A DNA stretch of 64,000 nucleotides, from positions 62,001 through 126,000 of the forward strand of contig FOHD01000005.1 of the NCBI GenBank assembly GCA_900111695.1. Direction: 5' to 3'. Source of the stretch: Olsenella sp. KH3B4 (lineage in GTDB: Bacteria > Actinomycetota > Coriobacteriia > Coriobacteriales > Atopobiaceae). Under the pieces are notes generated by a model. The model ran no database searches. It was not told the DNA's origin and saw only the letters and a list, made by a program, of their open reading frames with translations. Positions 17,240-25,986 of this stretch are shown here, one piece after another (within the stretch, counting starts at the first letter, position 1; every line of letters begins with the position of its first letter). A program made the position numbers and the translations under genes.

Positions 17240-18877
17240 GTGACCATCGTCGACATGCTTCGCAAGAACGCCGAGCTCTACCCCAATGAGGTCGCCCTCG
17301 TGGAGGTGAACCCCCAACGGCGCGAGAACCGCCACATCACCTGGCGCGAGTACGAGCTCGTCGAGACCACGGACGATGAGCCGTTCCGCCGCGAGATGAC
17401 CTGGCAGGTCTTTGACGAGAAGGCCAACCGCTTTGCCAACCTGCTGCTCTCGCGCGGCATCCGCAAGGACGACAAGGTCGCCGTCCTTCTCTACAACTGC
17501 ATCGAGTGGCTCCCCATCTACTTTGGCGTGCTCAAGAGCGGCGCCACCGTGGTGCCTCTCAACTTCCGCTACTCTGCCGACGAGATCCGCTACTGCGTCG
17601 AGAAGTCCGACGCCGACATCCTGGTCTTTGGCCCCGAGTTCACCGGCCGCGTCGAGGAGATCGTGCCCCAGATCCAGAAGGGCCGCCTGCTCTTCTACGT
17701 GGGCGACGACTGCCCCACCTGGGCCGAGCCCTACCAGGAGCTCGTGGGGCTGTGCTCCTCGGCAGACCCCATGATCCCGCTCTCGGAGGACGAGGACGCG
17801 GCGGTTTACTTTAGCTCGGGCACCACGGGCTTCCCCAAGGCGATACTCCACCACCACCGGAGCCTCACCCAGGCAGCCATCATGGAGCAGAAGCACCATG
17901 GCCAGACGCACGACGACGTGTTTCTCTGCATCCCGCCCCTCTACCACACGGGCGCCATCATGCACTGGATGGGGTCGCTTGCCGTGGGCGGGCGCGGCGT
18001 GCTCCTGCGCGGCGTGAGCCCCAAGACCATCCTCGAGACCGTCTCCAACGAGCACTGCACCATCGTGTGGCTGCTCGTCCCCTGGGCGCAGGACATCCTT
18101 CTCGCCATCGAACAGGGCACGGTCACCCTCACCGACTACCACCTCGACCAGTGGCGCCTCATGCACATTGGCGCCCAGCCCGTACCCAAGAGCCTCGTGC
18201 GCCGCTGGCTCAAGGTCTTCCCCAACCAGCAGTACGACACCAACTACGGCCTCTCGGAGTCCTGCGGGCCGGGCTGCGTCCACCTGGGCGTGGAGAACGT
18301 TGACCACGTGGGCGCCATCGGCGTGCCCGGCTACCAGTGGGAGTGCAAGATCGTGGACGAGAAGGGCGAGGAAGTCGCGCACGGCGAGGTGGGCGAGCTC
18401 TGCGTCAAGGGTCCGGGCCTCATGGAGTGCTACTACAAAGATCCCGCAGCCACAGCCGAGACCCTCATCGACGGCTGGCTGCACACCGGCGACATGGCGC
18501 GCCAGGACGAGGACGGCTTCTACTGGCTGGTCGACCGCAAGAAGGACGTCATAGTGATGGGTGGCGAGAACCTCTACCCCGTGCAAATCGAGGACTTTCT
18601 CGCCTCCAACCCCGCCATCCAGGACGTGGCCGTCATCGGCCTGCCCGACGAGCGCCTGGGCGAGATACCCGCGGCGATCATCGAGCTCAAGCCCGGATGC
18701 GAGGACACCACCGAGGACGACATCAACGAGTTCTGCCTGGCCCTCCCCCGCTACAAGCGGCCGCGCAAGGTGATTTTTGCCGACGTGCCGAGAAACCCCA
18801 CCGGCAAGATCGAGAAGCCGCTTCTGCGCGAGAGGTATGGGGCGACGCACCTGGTTGACCAGGAGAACAAGGCCTAG
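17240..18877 (+). CDS. AMP-forming acyl-CoA ligase
   Basis: A 545-residue member of the ANL adenylating superfamily. The P-loop SSGTTGFPKAILHHH (about residues 190-205), the GLSESCG aromatic-binding stretch near 335, the GDMARQDEDGFYWLVDRKKD hinge near 430 and the C-terminal lysine segment NPTGKIEKP near 520 are present. It activates a carboxylate with ATP to an acyl-adenylate and then to the CoA thioester. The start is GTG at 17240, chosen because GGAGG lies 4 bases upstream; the longer frame reads through repeat DNA. It lies 53 bases before iorA in the same direction, so aryl acids such as indoleacetate or phenylacetate are likely substrates (inference). Confidence 0.9.
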   Translation: MTIVDMLRKNAELYPNEVALVEVNPQRRENRHITWREYELVETTDDEPFRREMTWQVFDEKANRFANLLLSRGIRKDDKVAVLLYNCIEWLPIYFGVLKSGATVVPLNFRYSADEIRYCVEKSDADILVFGPEFTGRVEEIVPQIQKGRLLFYVGDDCPTWAEPYQELVGLCSSADPMIPLSEDEDAAVYFSSGTTGFPKAILHHHRSLTQAAIMEQKHHGQTHDDVFLCIPPLYHTGAIMHWMGSLAVGGRGVLLRGVSPKTILETVSNEHCTIVWLLVPWAQDILLAIEQGTVTLTDYHLDQWRLMHIGAQPVPKSLVRRWLKVFPNQQYDTNYGLSESCGPGCVHLGVENVDHVGAIGVPGYQWECKIVDEKGEEVAHGEVGELCVKGPGLMECYYKDPAATAETLIDGWLHTGDMARQDEDGFYWLVDRKKDVIVMGGENLYPVQIEDFLASNPAIQDVAVIGLPDERLGEIPAAIIELKPGCEDTTEDDINEFCLALPRYKRPRKVIFADVPRNPTGKIEKPLLRERYGATHLVDQENKA

Positions 18878-18930
18878 CGGGCCGTTTGGAGAAGAACCAA
18901 GGCGGGCAGTCCGCCGGGAGAGGAGAGCGC

Positions 18931-20736
18931 ATGGGAAAGCAGCTACTGTCGGGCAACGAGGCCATCGCCGAGGGGGCGTGGTCGGCCGGCGTGGACGTGG
19001 GAACGGGATACCCCGGCACCCCCTCCACCGAGACCCTCGAGAACCTCGTGCAGCACGGTGACGTCTACTGCGAGTGGTCGCCCAACGAGAAGGTCGCCCT
19101 CGAAGTGGGCATTGGCTCTGCCATGGGCGGGGTGCGCACGCTGGTCACCATGAAGCACGTGGGGCTCAACGTGGCGGCCGACCCCTTCATGAGCGTCACC
19201 AACACGGGCATCAATGCTGGCCTCGTGCTTCTCGTCGCCGACGACCCCTCCATGTACAGCTCCCAGAATGAGCAGGACACGAGGAACTACGCGGCGTTTG
19301 ACCGCGTGCCGTGCCTCGACCCGTCCGACTCCCAGGAGGCCTATGACTTTGCGCGCGCGGCGTTCGACATCTCCGAGCGCTTCGACACGCCGGTCATTCT
19401 CCACGAGACCATGCGCATTGCCCACACCAGGACCATGGTCGAGTGCGCCCACGAGCGCAACCTTGAGGCCGCCGCTCCGCGCGACTACCAGAGCCAGCCC
19501 AGCAAGTACGTCATGATGCCCGCCTATGCCGTGGCGCGCACCCGCGTGACCAACGAGCGCGAGGATGCCCTGGTGGAGTTTGCCGAGACGAGCGACCTCA
19601 ACCGCGTCGAGATGCGCGACACCAAGGTTGGCGTCATTGTCGCCGGCGCCCTTTACAACCACGTGCGCGAGGCGCTGCCCGAGGCCTCCACGCTCAAGCT
19701 TGGCCTTACCTGGCCGCTGCCGCCCAAGCTCCTCGCGAGCTTTGCGGCTTCGGTCGAGAAGGTCTACGTGGTGGAGGAGTCCTGCCGCTACTTCCGCGAC
19801 CACGTGGCCGCGCTGGGCGTCAAGCTCTCCGAGCCGCCCGCGGTGCCGCTCCCCCGCTCCGGCGAGATCTTCCCCGCCGACATCCAGCGGAGCTTTGGCG
19901 TGGCCACGCCCGCGCACCTCGAGGCCGCGAAGGACCTTCCTCCTCGCCCGCCCGCGTTCTGCGCCGGCTGCCCACACCGCCTGGTCTTCAACGAGCTGCG
20001 CCGTATGAAGGCCATCGTGACCGGCGACATCGGCTGCTACACGCTGGGTGCCGTCGCGCCCTTCCGCGCCGTCGACTCGGTGATCGACATGGGCGCCTCT
20101 CTCAGCATGAGCCATGGCATGGAGCTTGCGGGCGTGCCCGGGCGCACCAAGCGGCCCGTGGTTGGCGTCATTGGCGACTCGACCTTCGCTCACTCCGGCA
20201 TCACGTCGCTTCTCGGCACCGCCTACAACGGGGGCAAGGGGACGCTGCTCATCCTGGACAACCGCACAACGGCTATGACCGGCACCCAGGGCAACCCCGT
20301 GAACGGCCTTACCCTCTCCGAGCAGGGCGCGCGCATTAGCCCGCTGGTGGACGCGGACGACAAGCCCTCGGTCCTCGACCGTCCGGCTGGGCGTCCGCTC
20401 GACCTTCCCGCGCTCTGCCGCGCCATTGGTGTCGACGAGGTCATCGAGGCCGACGCGCAGGACCTCAAGGCCGTGCGCGCGGCGCTCAAGCAGGCCGTCT
20501 CGCACGAGGACCTGCTCTCGGTGGTCATCTTCCGCTCTCCGTGCCGTCTGGTTGACCGCACGCACAAGCCCGCGCCCGTCATCCGCGACTGCCGCCGCTG
20601 CGGCACCTGCGTCCAGATTGGCTGCCCTGCGCTGGGCAAGGACGAGACCAACTACGCCATCATCGACCCCACGCAGTGCGTGGGCTGCGGCCAGTGCGAG
20701 CAGGTGTGCCCCTTTGGGTGCATCCAGTCCGAGTAG
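18931..20736 (+). CDS. iorA: indolepyruvate:ferredoxin oxidoreductase, alpha subunit
   Basis: Large subunit of the oxygen-sensitive enzyme that oxidatively decarboxylates aryl pyruvates (from Trp, Phe, Tyr) to aryl-acetyl-CoA, reducing ferredoxin. Of its 601 residues, the N-terminal third is the pyrimidine-binding domain (GYPGTPSTETLE). The thiamine pyrophosphate region shows GDIGCYTLG and GDSTFAHSG with the metal site. The C-terminus has two 4Fe-4S ferredoxin motifs (CRRCGTCVQIGCP and CVGCGQCEQVCPFGC). The ATG at 18931 follows GGGAGAGGAGAG; a TTG 15 codons upstream is weaker. It is the second gene of ligase-iorA-iorB. Confidence 0.95.
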   Translation: MGKQLLSGNEAIAEGAWSAGVDVGTGYPGTPSTETLENLVQHGDVYCEWSPNEKVALEVGIGSAMGGVRTLVTMKHVGLNVAADPFMSVTNTGINAGLVLLVADDPSMYSSQNEQDTRNYAAFDRVPCLDPSDSQEAYDFARAAFDISERFDTPVILHETMRIAHTRTMVECAHERNLEAAAPRDYQSQPSKYVMMPAYAVARTRVTNEREDALVEFAETSDLNRVEMRDTKVGVIVAGALYNHVREALPEASTLKLGLTWPLPPKLLASFAASVEKVYVVEESCRYFRDHVAALGVKLSEPPAVPLPRSGEIFPADIQRSFGVATPAHLEAAKDLPPRPPAFCAGCPHRLVFNELRRMKAIVTGDIGCYTLGAVAPFRAVDSVIDMGASLSMSHGMELAGVPGRTKRPVVGVIGDSTFAHSGITSLLGTAYNGGKGTLLILDNRTTAMTGTQGNPVNGLTLSEQGARISPLVDADDKPSVLDRPAGRPLDLPALCRAIGVDEVIEADAQDLKAVRAALKQAVSHEDLLSVVIFRSPCRLVDRTHKPAPVIRDCRRCGTCVQIGCPALGKDETNYAIIDPTQCVGCGQCEQVCPFGCIQSE

Positions 20737-20763
20737 CCCGGCCCAGGCAAGGGAGGTAGACAT

Positions 20764-21402
20764 ATGCCACACGCAACAGCATCCGCGGCAAGCTCGACCG
20801 TCCACATGGGCGAGCGCGTGCAGCTTGACCGCACCATGACCGTCCTTCTCGTAGGCGTGGGTGGGCAGGGCACGATTCTTGCCGGCAACATCCTCGCCAT
20901 GACCGCCTCGGAGGCGGGTCTCGACGTGAAGGTCTCCGAGATCCACGGCATGAGCCAGCGAGGCGGGTCCGTCTCGACCATCATTCGCATGGGCGAGCAT
21001 GTGGACTCGATGGTGTGCGACCCGGGCACGGCCGACGTCCTTGTGGCGTTCGAGGCCATCGAGGCCCTGCGCAACCAGCAGTTCCTGAAGGAGGGCGGCC
21101 GTCTCTTTGTGAACGACGAGACCATCGTCCCCGTGCCCGTGAACATTGGCAACGCCCAGATGCCCCGCAGGGTGGGAGCTCGCCTGGACGAGATTGGCGC
21201 CGTTCGCATTGACGCCGGCGAGATCGCACGCAGCGTGGGGAGTCCCCGCTCGACCAACGTGGTGCTGGTGGGCGCGCTCTCGACGGCGCTCCCTTTTGCC
21301 GTGGACGAGTGGCGCGACGCCATTAGCCGCCGTGTGCCGCCCAAGACCGTGGAGGCGAACCTCCAGGCGTTCGACGCCGGCCGCAAGGCCGCCGAGCGCT
21401 AA
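20764..21402 (+). CDS. iorB: indolepyruvate:ferredoxin oxidoreductase, beta subunit
   Basis: Small (gamma-domain) subunit of IOR, 212 residues. VLLVGVGGQGTILAGNILA near residue 27 is the typical CoA-side motif, followed by EIHGMSQRGGSVSTIIRMGE. About 20 extra residues precede the conserved start; the ATG at 20764 has GGGAGG at 7 bases spacing, so I keep it, though an internal start near MTVLLVG is possible. It follows iorA by 27 bases. With iorA it supplies reduced ferredoxin and acyl-CoA from amino-acid fermentation. Confidence 0.94.
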   Translation: MPHATASAASSTVHMGERVQLDRTMTVLLVGVGGQGTILAGNILAMTASEAGLDVKVSEIHGMSQRGGSVSTIIRMGEHVDSMVCDPGTADVLVAFEAIEALRNQQFLKEGGRLFVNDETIVPVPVNIGNAQMPRRVGARLDEIGAVRIDAGEIARSVGSPRSTNVVLVGALSTALPFAVDEWRDAISRRVPPKTVEANLQAFDAGRKAAER

Positions 21403-21412
21403 CCAGCGTTGA

Positions 21413-21444
21413 GCGCCGGACGGCGGGGAACCGTCGTCCGGCGC
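21413..21444 (+). terminator. hairpin after iorB
   Basis: GCGCCGGACG and CGTCCGGCGC form a perfect 10-bp stem with a 12-base loop, 11 bases past the iorB stop. No T-run follows, so it may be a factor-dependent terminator or an mRNA-stabilising hairpin. Confidence 0.5.
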
Positions 21445-21579
21445 AGCCGCCGAAGGCGACGCCCCTGGCAGAGCCCCCAGAGCCTGGCACGGTGCACCCG
21501 GCAGCCCAACCCCCACACTTCGATTGCTGCAACAGTTTCGTATGACTTCTCTGCTTCTGGCAATCGGCGGCAGTTTTCA

Positions 21580-21596
21580 GGATACTATCAGTATCC
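21580..21596. promoter_or_regulatory. inverted repeat upstream of the deacetylase gene
   Basis: GGATACT-ATC-AGTATCC is a perfect 7-bp inverted repeat with a 3-base centre, 64 bases before the start codon. The site could be an operator overlapping the promoter. Confidence 0.5.
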
Positions 21597-21659
21597 CTGA
21601 ATGGTGAATGCCCTCGAGACGGTCATCACCAGCATCGCTGCCGCATGGGGGGGATCGGC

Positions 21660-22589
21660 ATGTCAAAGCACTTCAAGCAGGATTGGACACCTCGTCAGGA
21701 TTCCAAAGAGAACCCGGCTCGCCGCAACCAGACCAGAAGGGCTTTTCTCGCCTTGTCGGCAGGCGCACTGGTCGCGCTCGGCGTAGGCGCCGCGTTGGCG
21801 CAGACCCCTAGCAAGAACGATGCAGCATCGACGAATGGTGGCACGTTGGGAAACGACAACGCGGCCAAGACGCCAGCCGCCCCCGATGCCCCCAACGACC
21901 CGCGCGCGGCCCAGCTCGCCGTGGACCCCAACGCCCAGACCGAGTGGAACTACAAGAACAACGGCGAGAAGATCGTCTATCTCACCTTCGACGACGGTCC
22001 CTCCAAGAACACGCAGCGCGTGCTCGACATCTTGGACCAATACGGCGCCAAGGCGACGTTCTTCGTGGTTGGCCATGACCCCGACCATTACGACATGATC
22101 AAGAAGGCCTACGACGACGGCAACACCATCGGCCTGCACTCCTTCACCCACGACTATGCCCAGGTCTACTCGTCCGAAGATGCCTACTTCAACGACCTTG
22201 ACCAGATTGCCCAGGTTGTCAGCGACCAGATTGGCTACGTACCCTACCTCGTGCGATTCCCCGGCGGTTCGTCTAACACCATCTCCGAGAAGTACTGCTC
22301 GGGCATCATGGACGTTCTCGTGAATGACGTCCCAGCGCGCGGCTACCAGTACTACGACTGGAACGCCTCGAGCGGAGACGGTGCCACATGCTCCACCGAC
22401 CAGGTCATCCAGAACTCCTGCGCATACGACAACTACCCCAACATCATCCTGCTCTGCCACGACGCCGCCACGAAGGACACCACCGTCGAAGCTCTGCCCA
22501 AGATCATCGAGCACTACCAGGCGCTGGGCTACCAGTTCCAGGCCATTGACCGGACCACGATGGTGCCGCACCACAAGGTGGCCAACTAG
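21660..22589 (+). CDS. exported polysaccharide deacetylase (NodB domain)
   Basis: A 309-residue secreted enzyme of carbohydrate esterase family 4, which removes N-acetyl groups from peptidoglycan or another glycan. The N-terminus carries a twin-arginine type signal (TRRAFLALSAGALVALGVGAA, cleavage likely after ALA). A polar Pro/Ala-rich linker follows, then the NodB domain: TFDDGPS (catalytic base and metal Asp), HSFTHD (metal His pair), RFPGGSS and a C-terminal LCHDA. The ATG at 21660 lies behind a G-rich signal; one 15 bases earlier lies in the same frame and cannot be excluded. Repeat DNA begins one base after the stop codon. Confidence 0.9.
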   Translation: MSKHFKQDWTPRQDSKENPARRNQTRRAFLALSAGALVALGVGAALAQTPSKNDAASTNGGTLGNDNAAKTPAAPDAPNDPRAAQLAVDPNAQTEWNYKNNGEKIVYLTFDDGPSKNTQRVLDILDQYGAKATFFVVGHDPDHYDMIKKAYDDGNTIGLHSFTHDYAQVYSSEDAYFNDLDQIAQVVSDQIGYVPYLVRFPGGSSNTISEKYCSGIMDVLVNDVPARGYQYYDWNASSGDGATCSTDQVIQNSCAYDNYPNIILLCHDAATKDTTVEALPKIIEHYQALGYQFQAIDRTTMVPHHKVAN

Positions 22590-22590
22590 C

Positions 22591-22662
22591 TGGCGCCACA
22601 AGGCCCGTTCCAGCAGCGACCCCGTACGAAACCCCCGCTGTGGCGCCACCCCGGCGCCGCAG
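22591..22662 (+). repeat. 61-bp palindromic repeat, site 3
   Basis: A partial unit (TGGCGCCACAAGGCCCGTTC, then CAGCAGCGACC) followed by CGTACGAAACCCCCGCTGTGG and CGCC-ACCCC-GGCGCC from the next. It fills the gap between the convergent deacetylase and mccA genes. Confidence 0.75.
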
Positions 22663-22675
22663 CGGACCGCCGACC

Positions 22676-23602
22676 CTACGCGTACAGCCCCTTCGAGAAG
22701 TACCTGTCGCCGCGGTCGGGAAAGACCGTCACGATGGTGGCACGCTCGCCCTTCTCGGCAAGTCGGCCCGCAAGCGTGAGGCTCGCGGAGAGCGCCGCGC
22801 CGGAAGACGAGCCCGCAAAGATCCCCTCCGCCCGCGCAATGAGGCGCGAAGCCGAGAAGGCCTCGTCATCCGTCACCTTGATGACCTGGTCCACCAGCGA
22901 CATGTCCATGGTCTTGGCCACAAAGTCGTTGCCGATGCCCTCGATGTCGTAGTCGCCGTGCTCGCCGCCACCCATGGTCGAGCCCACCGGATCCGCAAGG
23001 ACGCCCACGACCTTGGGGTTCTTCTCCTTGAGGTAACGCGCCACGCCCGTGTACGTGCCGCCGGAGCCAGCGCCTGCAACAAAGTAGTCCACATTGCCGC
23101 CCAGGTCGCGCCAGATCTCGGGACCGGTGGTCTCGTAGTGCGCCTGCGGGTTCGCGGCGTTCTCGAACTGACGGAGCGCGATGGAGTTGGGAATCTGGCC
23201 GAGAAGTTCCTCCGCCTTGGCAGCCGCACCAAGCATGCCGTCCTCACGCGGGGTGTTCACAATGCGTGCACCCAGGGCGCGCATGAGCGTCTGCTTCTCC
23301 TCGGAGAACTTTTCGGGCACCACAAAGACCACGTGGTAGCCGCGTCCGATTGCCGCAAAGGCAATGCCCAGCCCCATGTTGCCGGCGGTACCCTCAACGA
23401 TGGTGGATCCCGGCTTGAGCAGGCCCTGCTCCTCTGCCGCGCGCACCATGTAGAGGCCCGTGCGGTCCTTCACCGACCCGGCGGGGTTCCACAGCTCCAG
23501 CTTGGCAAAGATGTCCACGTCCTCGGGCGCGCCCACGCTGTTGAGCTTGAGCAACGGCGTGTTTCCAACGAGCTCCTCGGCAGAGTCATAGTAGTGACGC
23601 AT
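22676..23602 (-). CDS. mccA: PLP-dependent cystathionine beta-synthase / cysteine synthase
   Basis: A fold-type II PLP enzyme of 308 residues. The Schiff-base lysine is in NPAGSVKDR (about residue 43), the phosphate loop GAGSGGTYTG is near 180, and SSSGAA near 265 binds the ring nitrogen. The asparagine loop reads EGTAGNMG, close to the EGTAGN form of Bacillus MccA, which condenses O-acetylserine with homocysteine, rather than the TSGNTG of CysK. Together with the downstream mccB-type gene, two bases away, this favours reverse transsulfuration (homocysteine to cysteine). A plain cysteine synthase role remains possible. Confidence 0.85.
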   Translation of the reverse strand: MRHYYDSAEELVGNTPLLKLNSVGAPEDVDIFAKLELWNPAGSVKDRTGLYMVRAAEEQGLLKPGSTIVEGTAGNMGLGIAFAAIGRGYHVVFVVPEKFSEEKQTLMRALGARIVNTPREDGMLGAAAKAEELLGQIPNSIALRQFENAANPQAHYETTGPEIWRDLGGNVDYFVAGAGSGGTYTGVARYLKEKNPKVVGVLADPVGSTMGGGEHGDYDIEGIGNDFVAKTMDMSLVDQVIKVTDDEAFSASRLIARAEGIFAGSSSGAALSASLTLAGRLAEKGERATIVTVFPDRGDRYFSKGLYA

Positions 23603-23604
23603 GG

Positions 23605-24831
23605 CTAGGCCTCCCTGCTTGCCGCAATGGCACCCTCGACGTCTGCGAGGATGTCGTCCTTGTCCTCAATGCCAACGGAGAGCCGAATGAGGCCGTCGGT
23701 GATGCCGACCTTCTCACGCACCTCCGCAGGGATTGCCGCATGGGTCATCGTGGCTGGATGGCAGACGAGAGACTCGACACCACCAAGGCTCTCCGCCAGC
23801 GCAACCAGGTGCGTGGAACGGAAGAACGCCCGGTAGTCGTGGCCCGCAGCCAGCTCGAACGAGATCATCGCCCCGGCACCGGAGGCCTGGCGACGCTGGA
23901 CCTCGTAGCCGGGGTTATCCGGAAGCCCCGGGTAGTGCACGGCCGATACCTCGGGGTTTCTCGCCAGCGCCTCGGCGATGTACTGGGCGTTCTCCACGTG
24001 CCGGTCCATGCGCACTCCAAGCGTCTTGATGCCGCGCACGAGAAGGAACGAGTCCTGCGGCCCAAGAACCCCGCCCGTGGAGTTCTGGATGAAGGCGAGA
24101 CGCTCCGCCAGCTCGTCCGTGGACACAACCACCAGACCCGCGACCACGTCCGAGTGCCCGCCGAGGTACTTGGTCGCGGAGTGCAGGACGATGTCCGCGC
24201 CCAGCTCGAGCGGACGCTGGAGCCAGGGGGTCATGAAGGTGTTGTCGACAATGGAGAGCACGTTGTGCTCACGCGCCACATCGGCAATCGCGGCAAGATC
24301 GGTGACGCTCATGAGCGGGTTGGCAGGGCTCTCGATGAGAACCGCCTTGGTACGTGGCCCAATTGCGTGCTCGAACTCGTAGGGCTGGGTGGTGTCGACC
24401 ATGCGGTACGTGATGCCAAAGTGGTTGAAAACCTTATCAAGCACGCGGTACGTACCGCCATACACGTTGGTGGGGATGATGACCTCGTCGCCCTGGTCGA
24501 GGAGCGAGAGGACCGCGGTGATGGCAGCCATGCCGCTGCCAAAGGCAAAGCCGGCCACGCCGCCCTCGAGGTCCGCGATGAGGCTCTCGAGCGCCGCGCG
24601 GGTGGGGTTGCCCGTACGGGAGTACTCCCAGCCAGAGACGGTGCGCCCCACCTCCACCTGCCGGTACGTCGAGGTCTGGTAGATGGGGACATTCACCGAG
24701 CCCGTGGCTGGGTCCGTGGTGGTTCCAGCGTGGATAAGGCGGGTCGAGAGGTGCTGCGCGACAGGACGCGATGGCGTCACGGCGCCGAGGGATACGGAAT
24801 TCTCGTTGGACTGGTGGGTCTCTGCAGACAT
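23605..24831 (-). CDS. mccB: cystathionine gamma-lyase / gamma-synthase family enzyme
   Basis: A 408-residue PLP enzyme of the Cys/Met metabolism family. It shows YQTSTYRQ, EYSRTGNPT, GSGMAAI, DNTFMTPW and the PLP lysine in LHSATKYLGGHSD. Cystathionine gamma-lyase splits cystathionine into cysteine, 2-oxobutyrate and ammonia; the neighbouring mccA-type enzyme would make that cystathionine. Gamma-synthase activity cannot be excluded by motif alone. The ATG at 24831 follows GGAGAGG at good spacing and is preferred to an upstream frame opening. First gene of a two-gene operon behind a 540-base upstream region. Confidence 0.88.
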   Translation of the reverse strand: MSAETHQSNENSVSLGAVTPSRPVAQHLSTRLIHAGTTTDPATGSVNVPIYQTSTYRQVEVGRTVSGWEYSRTGNPTRAALESLIADLEGGVAGFAFGSGMAAITAVLSLLDQGDEVIIPTNVYGGTYRVLDKVFNHFGITYRMVDTTQPYEFEHAIGPRTKAVLIESPANPLMSVTDLAAIADVAREHNVLSIVDNTFMTPWLQRPLELGADIVLHSATKYLGGHSDVVAGLVVVSTDELAERLAFIQNSTGGVLGPQDSFLLVRGIKTLGVRMDRHVENAQYIAEALARNPEVSAVHYPGLPDNPGYEVQRRQASGAGAMISFELAAGHDYRAFFRSTHLVALAESLGGVESLVCHPATMTHAAIPAEVREKVGITDGLIRLSVGIEDKDDILADVEGAIAASREA

Positions 24832-25375
24832 GGTTCCTCTCCTATCCGGGTTGCCCGGGGGGCGCACCCGACGCTACGTGCACAGATATGGCCGAGCAGG
24901 ACCAGGCCCCATGAGGCAGGGACCTTCTCGCATGCTTGATGTGATGTGGAATGAAATGCGGCACCAGCCTCTTTACCAGGCTGGGCAAAAGGAGTGTCTA
25001 ACGGCGACAGCCAGCGAGCGTGCAACAGGCGCGGGTAGCGAGCGTGCTCGGATGTGCGAGGTTCTCCAACTCCTGCGCCTCCCTTAGGGGACTTGGCCAC
25101 CACGTGGCTTCGGTTAATTCCTGGTGTTGCACTGGGGTATTTATACGGCCGCAGAGATTATGCGTCGCGGTCACCCTCCAATGCGAAACCCGATGGAAAC
25201 GAAACTGCGTGTTGGGGCACCCGACAGGCAACGTGACACACCCCTGCCGATTCCGTCCCAAAAACGACCGCTCGCCATCTCGGTCGCTTGACTGCCCCGT
25301 TGGAGTGGAATCAATACCCTAACGTCGGCCTACGGGCCCAAGGTGTATCCGCTTCAAGCGTTTGGGGTGATTAGT
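24832..25375. other. long intergenic region between mccB and the DUF1508 gene
   Basis: A 544-base divergent region. I looked on the mccB side for a SAM riboswitch (no conserved GGCAACC core in context) and for a T-box (no GGTACCGCG-type sequence) and found neither. No supported gene or clear hairpin is present. It must contain both promoters. Confidence 0.5.
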
Positions 25376-25747
25376 ATGGGGCAGTACGTACTCAACGAGA
25401 ACGAAGGAAAGTACCTCTTCAACCTATGTGCAAGCAACGGCCACATCGTCGCCACGTCCATGGTCTTCCCGTCCAAGGACGATTGCCTTGATGGCATCAA
25501 TCGCATTCGCAAGACCGCGAAGGACGCAGCAGTCGAGGACACTACCTCGCTCGACTGGCAGCCGGTGGCGGCGCCCAAGTACCGCATCTTCCAGACCCTC
25601 TCGGGCAACTACTTCTTCCGCTTCTATCCAGACGAGAGCAACGACATTGCCCAGTCGCACTCCTATCCGCACAAGGACAGCCTGCTGAGAAGAATCGAGC
25701 GCATGCGCGCCGAGGGTGATTCTCCGCTGGCGCAGAGCGAGGAGTAG
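25376..25747 (+). CDS. DUF1508 (YegP-like) protein
   Basis: A 123-residue soluble protein with two DUF1508 repeats, each a short beta-beta-beta-alpha unit. The first begins YVLNENEGKYLFNLCASNGHIVATS and the second KYRIFQTLSGNYFFRFYPDES; each is followed by a helical segment with LLRRI- or GINRI-type sequence. Members occur widely, and their role is not established. The ATG at 25376 follows GGGGTGA; an upstream in-frame ATG at 25343 has no such signal. Single gene with repeat DNA downstream. Confidence 0.85.
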   Translation: MGQYVLNENEGKYLFNLCASNGHIVATSMVFPSKDDCLDGINRIRKTAKDAAVEDTTSLDWQPVAAPKYRIFQTLSGNYFFRFYPDESNDIAQSHSYPHKDSLLRRIERMRAEGDSPLAQSEE

Positions 25748-25789
25748 CGCGCGAGGTCCACGCGCGAGAAGGCGACGGCCCTCTCTGCA

Positions 25790-25950
25790 AGAAGTGCCGC
25801 TCCGGCGAGAATTTGGCGCCGGGGCGGCATCTTTGTGCGGAGGTGCCGCGGGAATGGGCCCTCCGGCGTCAGATTGACACCGCAGCGGCGACTGCGTACG
25901 CACCTGCTGCCAAAACGACCCCTCCGGCGCCAAGCCGACGCCAGAGGGGC
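25790..25950 (-). repeat. 61-bp palindromic tandem repeat, site 4 (degenerate, reversed)
   Basis: Two to three eroded units in reverse orientation: TTGGCGCCGGGG, CTCCGGCGTCAGATTGACACC with GACTGCGTACGCACCTGCTGCC, and GGCGCCAAGCCGACGCC. It fills most of the gap between the DUF1508 gene and the end of gatB. Confidence 0.6.
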
Positions 25951-25986
25951 CACGCATTCACAACAGCGCTGGGTACCGTCGTCGCC

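Noticed and set aside
18943..21516. 857-codon minus-strand frame antisense to iorAB
   Set aside because: Composition reflects the high-GC complement of a well-supported plus-strand operon; no motifs or ribosome binding site.
24832..25375. Riboswitch or T-box upstream of the mccB-mccA operon
   Set aside because: Expected for sulfur amino-acid genes, but conserved SAM-riboswitch and T-box sequences are absent by eye.
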